In this document: piece after piece, positions 58,689 to 64,000 of the stretch | Layout: the number at the start of each line of letters is the position of its first letter | Numbering within the stretch: the stretch's first letter is position 1 | Source of the DNA: WTGU01 sp965242855 | GTDB taxonomy: Bacteria > Pseudomonadota > Alphaproteobacteria > UBA828 | NCBI GenBank assembly: GCA_965242855.1 | Contig: OZ251509.1 | Coordinates: 3,038,001-3,102,000 of the forward strand | DNA: 64,000 nucleotides | Direction: 5' to 3' | Notes under the pieces: generated by a model | What the model saw: the letters and a program-made list of their open reading frames with translations, nothing else | Told to the model about the DNA's origin: nothing | The model's database searches: none | Translations under genes and position numbers: made by a program

Positions 58689-59435
58689 TTACGATTTCGG
58701 CCTGTCCGCCAGATCAAAGTTTCCCTCGATGTACTCAAGAAAGTCCTTCAGGAACCAGCGTACTCGTTCGGCTTCGCATTGCTCCCCGCATCGACGGATC
58801 CAGTTTTCGAGCGACGGCGGCTTTCCGTCGCGGGTTCGATAGGGTATTGTCAAGCAGCGTTCTCTACCTTCACCTTCTTTCGGCAAAGTCTCCGGGTCGT
58901 TGCCGTTGCCGCTCAAGTACAAGATCCACGCAGCTTCTGTCTTGGATCGAAGGTCCCTCATATAATTCTTGATTTGGTCCGGCTGTTCGACAGCCCATGG
59001 CTTGTTCTCGATCCCGATCCAGCGGTTGCCGGGCATTTCCAGAACGATATCGATTTTACTGTCATTCACCGAATACTCAAGATGAGCTTTACATTCCTTG
59101 GTATCCGGATGCGGAAAATCTTCACGCAAGTGGATCTCGTCCAGGAACAGCTGAAGAAACGTGTTGCCTTGCCCGTGGGCGCCCGCCGGGTCGAGGAGCC
59201 CGCGGAAGGCGCGCGAAAGGTCGGTTTCCCGTTCCTTGAAGTAATCGAAGACGGAGAACCGCGGCGCGACTCTGCGGTCGAGCACCGCCTGCGCGCACCG
59301 CGCGACCTCGACCACGGGGCCGAGGCCGGCGAAGAATGCCGCCAAGCGCGCCTCGTGGTCCCGGCGCGCGCCGACGATCGCGGAATCGAGGCCGGCGAAG
59401 AAATCCGGCAACGCAACGTCGTGATCCGTCGTCAT
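58689..59435 (-). CDS. PD-(D/E)XK superfamily nuclease
   Basis: This 248-residue protein has the PD-(D/E)XK core YSVNDSKIDIVLEMPG followed by RWIGIENKPWAVEQPDQIKN: Asp in SKIDIV and the ExK pair in IENKP are the metal-binding residues. The N-terminal ~95 residues (FFAGLDSAIVGARRDHEARL ... VFDYFKERETDLSRAFRGLL) are typical of the PDDEXK_4 group found in defence and mobile regions. The 5' third of the gene is GC-rich like the chromosome while the rest is AT-rich, so it looks mosaic. It is upstream of a 192-residue unknown. The start ATG at 59435 is preferred; 59447 is possible. Confidence 0.78.
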   Translation of the reverse strand: MTTDHDVALPDFFAGLDSAIVGARRDHEARLAAFFAGLGPVVEVARCAQAVLDRRVAPRFSVFDYFKERETDLSRAFRGLLDPAGAHGQGNTFLQLFLDEIHLREDFPHPDTKECKAHLEYSVNDSKIDIVLEMPGNRWIGIENKPWAVEQPDQIKNYMRDLRSKTEAAWILYLSGNGNDPETLPKEGEGRERCLTIPYRTRDGKPPSLENWIRRCGEQCEAERVRWFLKDFLEYIEGNFDLADRPKS

Positions 59436-59562
59436 GCGCGGGACCATACGCCCGGACGGGGCGGCCGGCAACATCAAGCGGCCGGCTCTCCTGCGGGGCT
59501 TCCCGCCGCGGGCGGGATGGGGCATGATGCGAGGCGACGGAAGCGCGCGGGGAGGGCGGGGC

Positions 59563-60357
59563 ATGACCGGGACCTTCGACATCAACATCGATTGCGGCGA
59601 GAGCTTCGGCAACTGGACCATGGGCGCGGACGAGGCGCTCATGCCCCACGTCACGACGGCGAACGTCGCCTGCGGCTTCCACGCCGGCGACCCCGTCACC
59701 ATGCTGAAGACCGTCGACCTCGCCCGGGAGAACGACGTGGCGGTCGGCTCCCATCCGGGACTGCCGGACCTGATGGGCTTCGGACGCCGGGTCATGGCGA
59801 TCACGCCGGAGGAGCTCTACGCCTACGTCGTCTATCAGACCGGCGCGCTCCGCGCGGCCCTCGAGGCGCGCGGCATGGCGCTCCACCACGTCAAGCCGCA
59901 CGGCGCGCTCTACAGGATGCTCAACGGCGACGAGGCCCTGGGCGAGGCCTTCGCCCGCGCCGTGATCGACCTCTGCCCGGCGCCGATGATCTACTACCCG
60001 GCGCCGGTCGAGCGCCACGCCGTCACCAGAATCGCCGCCGACATGGGTATCGACGTGGCGCCGGAGCTCTATTTCGACCTGCCCTACGACGACGACGGCA
60101 CGCTCGTCCTCAAGCGTTCCAACGAAGGCGCCGACCTGGACGAAACGCGCCGCAAGCTCGGGCGCTTTCTGGAGAAGGGCGAGACGCTCAGCCTCGACGG
60201 CGCGCCGGTGCCCATCTCGGCGCGCAGCATCTGCCTCCACGGCGACGGACCGAACGCGGTCGATCTCGCGCGGGTCATCGGCGAGACGCTGTCGGAGAGG
60301 GGGTACGCATTGCGGCCGCTGGCGCCCGCGGTGCGCGCTCGCGCAGCCGCCGAGTAG
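59563..60357 (+). CDS. pxpA: 5-oxoprolinase subunit A (LamB/YcsF family)
   Basis: This 264-residue protein is PxpA: DINIDCGESFGNWTMGADEA, TTANVACGFHAGDPVTM, VGSHPGLPDLMGFGRR and HHVKPHGALYRML are all family blocks. PxpA acts with PxpB and PxpC to cleave 5-oxoproline with ATP. PxpB and PxpC are not adjacent here; instead a small membrane peptide and a urease cluster follow. The start is the ATG before TGTFDINIDCG. Confidence 0.93.
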   Translation: MTGTFDINIDCGESFGNWTMGADEALMPHVTTANVACGFHAGDPVTMLKTVDLARENDVAVGSHPGLPDLMGFGRRVMAITPEELYAYVVYQTGALRAALEARGMALHHVKPHGALYRMLNGDEALGEAFARAVIDLCPAPMIYYPAPVERHAVTRIAADMGIDVAPELYFDLPYDDDGTLVLKRSNEGADLDETRRKLGRFLEKGETLSLDGAPVPISARSICLHGDGPNAVDLARVIGETLSERGYALRPLAPAVRARAAAE

Positions 60358-60423
60358 GGCTGGCGCCGCGGCGCCCCTTGGTGCACTGTTGCCGCGCGCG
60401 CCTTATGCAGGGAGGGTGGAGCG

Positions 60424-60555
60424 ATGAGCGACGAGCACGGCCCTTCGCTCGAAGAGTTGACCCGGGCACGGATTCCCTATGTGGCCGCGCTCGGCTTGGT
60501 CGTCGTGGCCATCGCGGTCCTCGCGGGCCTCTCGGCCGGCGGCCTGGTGCCTTGA
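60424..60555 (+). CDS. Small membrane peptide (43 residues)
   Basis: ATG at 60424 is preceded by AGGGAGGGTGGAGCG, a strong ribosome binding site. The peptide has a polar N-terminus (MSDEHGPSLEELTRARI) and one hydrophobic helix (PYVAALGLVVVAIAVLAGLS) and stops at TGA 60553-60555. It is between pxpA and ureA, all on the plus strand. Function unknown; a subunit or regulator of a neighbouring system is possible. Confidence 0.6.
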   Translation: MSDEHGPSLEELTRARIPYVAALGLVVVAIAVLAGLSAGGLVP

Positions 60556-60667
60556 GCGGTCGAGGCGGGGTGACGCCGGCGCCGGCGCACCGGCGGCATC
60601 CGTTCGGAGAGAGCGGGTCGCCGGATCGCGCCGCGCGCCCCCGGGGCCGTGCATCGGGAGGGGGAAC

Positions 60668-60979
60668 ATGCACCTCACCGTAAGGGAAGAGGAGCGGATC
60701 CAGCTCTGGGCCGCCGCCGAAATGGCCCGGCGCCGGCTCGACCGCGGCGTCAAGCTCAACTACCCCGAGGCGGTCGCGCTGATCTGCGACGAGATCCTCG
60801 AGCGGGCGCGGGAGGGCAGCATTCCCATGCTGACCGACATGATGGAATACGGCGCCACGATCCTGAAACGGAAGGACGTGATGACCGGCGTGCCGGAGAT
60901 GATGAAGATCGTGCAGGTCGAAGCCCTGTTCCCGGACGGGACGAAGCTCGTCACCGTGATGAACCCGATCCGCGATTAG
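60668..60979 (+). CDS. ureA: Urease subunit gamma
   Basis: This 103-residue protein matches UreA: EEERIQLWAAAEMARRRLDRG, LNYPEAVALICDEILERARE and PEMMKIVQVEALFPDGTKLV. It is a structural subunit of urease, which hydrolyses urea to ammonia and carbon dioxide. It opens a ureABCEF run at 28 bases or less between structural genes. Confidence 0.96.
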   Translation: MHLTVREEERIQLWAAAEMARRRLDRGVKLNYPEAVALICDEILERAREGSIPMLTDMMEYGATILKRKDVMTGVPEMMKIVQVEALFPDGTKLVTVMNPIRD

Positions 60980-61007
60980 GTGCCCGCGCGAAGCCAGGAG
61001 AGACGCG

Positions 61008-61538
61008 ATGGCCGAGAGGAAATGGCGCCCGCCACCGCCGCCGGAATCGGTCGTGCCGAAGGAGGCGTTCGCCGTCGGCGAGCCGGAGAAATGCGGCGCG
61101 GTCGACTTCGCGCGCGGCGCGATCGAAATCAACGCGGGCCGCCCGGCGCGGGAGATCGTCATGGTCAACACCGGCGATCGGCCCATCCAGATCGGCGCCC
61201 ACTACCATCTCGCCGAGTGCAACAAGGCGATGGCGTTCGACCGGGCGGCGGCGTTCGGGATGCGCCTCGACGTGCCGAGCGGCAGCGCCGTGCGCTTCGA
61301 GCCGGGGCAAAGCCGCAAGGTGCGGATCACCGGCTATGTCGGGCGCGAGGTCGCCTACGGCATGAACAACATGACCAACGGATCGGTCCGTTCCGGCATC
61401 GTCCGGGACCGGACGATGCGCCGCCTGGCCGCCGAAGGCTATTGCTTCGAGGGGGACCGCTATCCGGTTTCGACGCCGCCCGACCGGAAGTTCGGCGGCA
61501 AGGGCAGGACCGCCGGGCGCAAGGCACGCAAGGGGTAG
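61008..61538 (+). CDS. ureB: Urease subunit beta (extended)
   Basis: This 176-residue protein contains the UreB core: GAIEINAGRPAREIVMVNTGDRPIQIGAHYHL, NKAMAFDRAAAFGMRLDVPSGSAVRFEPGQ and VRITGYVGREVAYGMN. It is longer than the usual 100-130 residues: about 36 extra at the N-terminus and ~35 extra at the C-terminus, ending in a basic KGRTAGRKARKG tail. It is structural and co-transcribed with ureA and ureC. Confidence 0.93.
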   Translation: MAERKWRPPPPPESVVPKEAFAVGEPEKCGAVDFARGAIEINAGRPAREIVMVNTGDRPIQIGAHYHLAECNKAMAFDRAAAFGMRLDVPSGSAVRFEPGQSRKVRITGYVGREVAYGMNNMTNGSVRSGIVRDRTMRRLAAEGYCFEGDRYPVSTPPDRKFGGKGRTAGRKARKG

Positions 61539-61565
61539 CCGGGGCGGCGACGGGGGAACGGCGGC

Positions 61566-63272
61566 ATGAGCACGAAAATCGCGCGCCCGGACTACGCGGC
61601 GCAGTACGGGCCGACCACCGGCGACAGGATTCACCTCGCGGACACCGGCCTGGTCGCGGAGATAGAGCACGACTACACGACCTACGGGGACGAGCTCGTC
61701 TTCGGCGGCGGCAAGACCATCCGCGACGGCATGGGCCAGGCGTCGAAGTGGAAACAGAGCGACGGCGGCCTCGACATGGTCGTCACCAATGCCGTGATCG
61801 TCGATCCGATCCTCGGCGTCGTGAAGGGCGACATCGGCGTCCTCGACGGCGAGATCGTCGGCGTCGGCAAGGCCGGCAACCCGGATACCATGAACATCAC
61901 CCCCGGCCTCGTCGTCTCACCCAACACGGACATCCTTTCCGTCGAAGGCCTGATCTGCACGCCGGGCTTCGTCGATATCCACCCGCATTTCGATTCCGTC
62001 CAGCAGCTCTACGAGTACCAGAACGCCGGCTTCACCACCGTGATCGGCGGCGGCTCGGGGCCCAAGACCGTCGGCATCGAGTGCCCGGGCGTCTTCAACA
62101 TCCAGCGGATGCTGGAGGCGATGGCGGACGTGCCGCTGAATTTCGGCAATTTCGGCAAGGGCAACGCCGCGACGCGGGGGGCGCTCGTCGAGCAGATCCT
62201 CGCCGGGGCCACGGGCCTGAAGATCCACGAGGACTGGTCGTCCTCGCCGGCCGCCATCGAAACCACCATGGAGCTCGCCGACGAGTTCGACTTCCAGGTC
62301 CAGATCCATGCCGATACGTTGAACGAGACCGGCTATTACGAGGATACGATCGCGGCGATCAACGGCCGCGTCATGCACATCTACCACTGCGAAGGCGCCG
62401 GCGGCGGCAACGCGCCGGACATGATGCGGGTCTGTGGCGAGCCGAACCTCCTGCCGAGCTCGACCAATCCGACCAACCCGTTCTCGATCAACACGTACGA
62501 CGAAGAAATCGACATGTTGATCACCTGCCACAACCTGAACAAGAACGTGCCGACGGACATCGCCTTCATCCAGGGCCGCGCCCGCGCCGAGACCATGCGC
62601 GCCGAGGACGTGCTGCACGACATGGGCGCGATCAGCATGATCGGATCGGACAGCCAGGGAGTCGGCCGGGCGGCGGAGAGCGCGCAACGCTCGTTCCAGC
62701 TCGCGGCCGTGAACAAGGTCCGCTTCGGCAGGCTCCCGGAGGACGGCGCGGGCAACGATAATTTCCGTATCAAGCGCTATCTCGCCAAGGTCACGATCAA
62801 CCCCGCCATCTGCTTCGGCGTGGATTCCTATGTGGGCTCCATCACGCCCGGCAAGCTCGCGGACCTCGTCTTCTGGCGGCCGGAATTCTTCATCGCCAAG
62901 CCCGAGGTCACCCTCAAGGGCGGCTTCATCTCGCACTCGGTGATGGGCGATCCGGCGGGGTCGCTGATGACCGGCCAGCCGCTCAAATACCGGCCGCAAT
63001 ACGGCTCCCTCGGCGTCAACCCGCGGCGGACCAGTTACTCCTTCGTGACCAGGGCGGCGCTCGACAACGGCCTCGAGGACAAGCTGGAGACCCAGCGGCT
63101 GAAGCCCGTCAAGCGCTGCCGCACGATCTCCAAGCGGGACATGATCCACAACGACGCGCTGCCCGACATCGAGATCGATCCCGAGACCTACAACGTCTAT
63201 GTCGATGGCGAGCGCGTCACGGTGCAGCCGGCGAAGACGCTGCCGCTGACGCAGCTCTTCTACTTCCGCTAG
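61566..63272 (+). CDS. ureC: Urease subunit alpha (catalytic, divergent)
   Basis: This 568-residue catalytic subunit keeps the nickel site: H139 and H141 (DIHPHFDS), the carbamylated K219 with H221 (TGLKIHEDW), H248 (QIHADTLNE), H274 (IYHCEGAGG) and D362 (GSDSQGVG), plus flap C321, catalytic H322 and R338. It departs from ordinary ureases at well-conserved spots: HPHF for HIHF, GGGNAPD for GGGHAPD, CHNL for CHHL and QNAGFTTVIGGGSGP for the usual SGVTT-type stretch. It should bind two nickel ions; the substrate is most likely urea, though the second-sphere changes raise the chance of altered specificity. Confidence 0.92.
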   Translation: MSTKIARPDYAAQYGPTTGDRIHLADTGLVAEIEHDYTTYGDELVFGGGKTIRDGMGQASKWKQSDGGLDMVVTNAVIVDPILGVVKGDIGVLDGEIVGVGKAGNPDTMNITPGLVVSPNTDILSVEGLICTPGFVDIHPHFDSVQQLYEYQNAGFTTVIGGGSGPKTVGIECPGVFNIQRMLEAMADVPLNFGNFGKGNAATRGALVEQILAGATGLKIHEDWSSSPAAIETTMELADEFDFQVQIHADTLNETGYYEDTIAAINGRVMHIYHCEGAGGGNAPDMMRVCGEPNLLPSSTNPTNPFSINTYDEEIDMLITCHNLNKNVPTDIAFIQGRARAETMRAEDVLHDMGAISMIGSDSQGVGRAAESAQRSFQLAAVNKVRFGRLPEDGAGNDNFRIKRYLAKVTINPAICFGVDSYVGSITPGKLADLVFWRPEFFIAKPEVTLKGGFISHSVMGDPAGSLMTGQPLKYRPQYGSLGVNPRRTSYSFVTRAALDNGLEDKLETQRLKPVKRCRTISKRDMIHNDALPDIEIDPETYNVYVDGERVTVQPAKTLPLTQLFYFR

Positions 63273-63299
63273 GCGCGGCCTCGCCGGGGCGTCGCGCCC

Positions 63300-63761
63300 A
63301 TGGCGGTGGTCACGGCGATCCTCGGCACGGTCGAGACGCTGCGCGACAGGATCACGGCAGAGGATCCGATCCTGCTGACGTCGGAGGAACGCGCCAGCGC
63401 CCACTTGGCCGGGCGCTCCCGCGGCGGGCGGCGCGTGCGCATCTCGCTCCCCCGCGGCAGCGAGCTCGCCGACGGCGACGTGCTGGCGATCGACGGGGGG
63501 ACGGCGCTGGTGGTGCGGGCCGCGCCCGAGGCGCTTTACTTCATCAGCCCCGGCGACGCCCGGGGCTGGGGCGTCGCCGGCTATCAGCTCGGCAACCTGC
63601 ATCGGCCGGTCCGCTTCATGGACGAGGGCATGTTGACGCCGGCCGATCCCATGGTGGCGGATCTGCTCGGCCGCCTCGGAATCGCCTTCGAAGCGCGGAC
63701 CATGCCGTTCGTCGGCCGGCGCTACGGTGCCCACGGCGCCCATCATCGCCATGACCCCTGA
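63300..63761 (+). CDS. ureE: Urease accessory protein UreE
   Basis: This 153-residue nickel metallochaperone has the UreE N-terminal domain (LTSEERASAHLAGRSRGGRRVRISLPRG) and the C-terminal nickel region (GYQLGNLHRPVRFMDEGML), ending in GAHGAHHRHD, a short His-rich tail that can bind nickel. It follows ureC by 27 bases and overlaps the ureF start by 11 bases. Confidence 0.93.
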   Translation: MAVVTAILGTVETLRDRITAEDPILLTSEERASAHLAGRSRGGRRVRISLPRGSELADGDVLAIDGGTALVVRAAPEALYFISPGDARGWGVAGYQLGNLHRPVRFMDEGMLTPADPMVADLLGRLGIAFEARTMPFVGRRYGAHGAHHRHDP

Positions 63762-64000
63762 CGGCGCGGCGCGGCTCCTGTACCTGCTGCAGGTCGCGAA
63801 TGCGTCGTTTCCCACCGGCGCGTTCAACCATTCCTACGGCTTCGAGACCTGGATCGACGGCGGCGTCCTCCACGACGCGGCAGGTTTCGACCGCGCCTGC
63901 CGGGACTGGCTCCGCCATGGCGTCGCGTGCGCCGACGGCGCCGCGGTCGCGCATGCCTGCCGATACGCCGCGGCGGGCCGGGTCGACGCGCTCGTCACGC
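63751..64000 (+). CDS. ureF: Urease accessory protein UreF, N-terminal part (cut by window edge)
   Basis: From ATG at 63751 the frame stays open to the right edge (83 codons). It reads LLYLLQVANASFPTGAFNHS, close to the UreF N-terminus (LLQL...FPTGAFSHS-type), then YGFETWIDGGVLHDAAGFDR. UreF joins UreG and UreH to load nickel into the apoenzyme. It overlaps ureE, as is usual. Confidence 0.9.
   Translation, partial: MTPDGAARLLYLLQVANASFPTGAFNHSYGFETWIDGGVLHDAAGFDRACRDWLRHGVACADGAAVAHACRYAAAGRVDALVT

Noticed and set aside
1..64000. CRISPR array, rRNA operon, prophage
   Set aside because: No regularly spaced repeats, no rRNA sequence, and no structural phage genes were seen anywhere in the window.

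Overview
The window is high-GC DNA with the conserved gene orders of an alphaproteobacterium, most like Rhodospirillales-type lineages. The evidence is gene order and gene content: ffh-rpsP-rimM; metK-trmB; rimP-nusA-ylxR-infB-rbfA-truB-rpsO-pnp; an Irr-like Fur regulator with HHHH and no CxxC pairs; DUF971-Trm112-LON-CnoX; and aroK-aroB beside xerD. Genus cannot be told from this sequence alone.

Layout. 1-2 kb: rimM (cut by the window edge), rpsP and ffh on the minus strand. 2-9 kb: an AT-rich secreted protein, an orphan molybdenum hydroxylase large subunit, a serine hydrolase, an Irr/rubrerythrin pair with a palindromic operator, and a nitronate monooxygenase-like enzyme. 9-20.5 kb: a minus-strand translation and RNA block running from metK to pnp. 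20.7-32.9 kb: a plus-strand catabolic region with a cupin, a Rieske oxygenase, a complete betaine-type ABC transporter, an alpha-methylacyl-CoA racemase, hydantoinase B and A, and an FAD amine oxidase. A 5'-truncated viperin (antiviral radical SAM) gene sits inside it. 33-35 kb: DUF971, Trm112-like, LON-domain and CnoX genes. 35-37.5 kb: a large coiled-coil lipoprotein preceded by a C20 tract. 37.7-45.4 kb: tRNA-Gly, a GFA protein, an orphan response regulator, an MBL hydrolase, a methyltransferase, an alpha/beta hydrolase, metY and a dimethylformamidase-like large subunit. 45.5-47.2 kb: an AT-rich ApaLI-like restriction-modification island. 47.3-57.4 kb: a double DUF1330 protein, a mesaconyl-CoA isomerase-like protein, xerD, a conserved secreted protein, aroK-aroB, a CorC-type protein and a degenerate subtilase-like lipoprotein. 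57.5-59.4 kb: a macro-domain protein, then a two-gene minus-strand unit holding a PD-(D/E)XK nuclease. 59.5-64 kb: pxpA, a 43-residue membrane peptide and ureABCEF (ureF cut by the window edge).

Two themes stand out. The first is scavenging of nitrogen and methyl groups from N-methylated or amide compounds: betaine uptake, Rieske oxygenase, FAD amine oxidase, hydantoinase, dimethylformamidase and urease. The second is a set of small, compositionally foreign insertions tied to conflict with mobile DNA: the restriction-modification pair, the viperin remnant and the PD-(D/E)XK pair. The viperin remnant, the poly-C-linked lipoprotein and the PD-(D/E)XK pair are the items most worth following up. 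No CRISPR array, rRNA operon, prophage or insertion sequence was seen.
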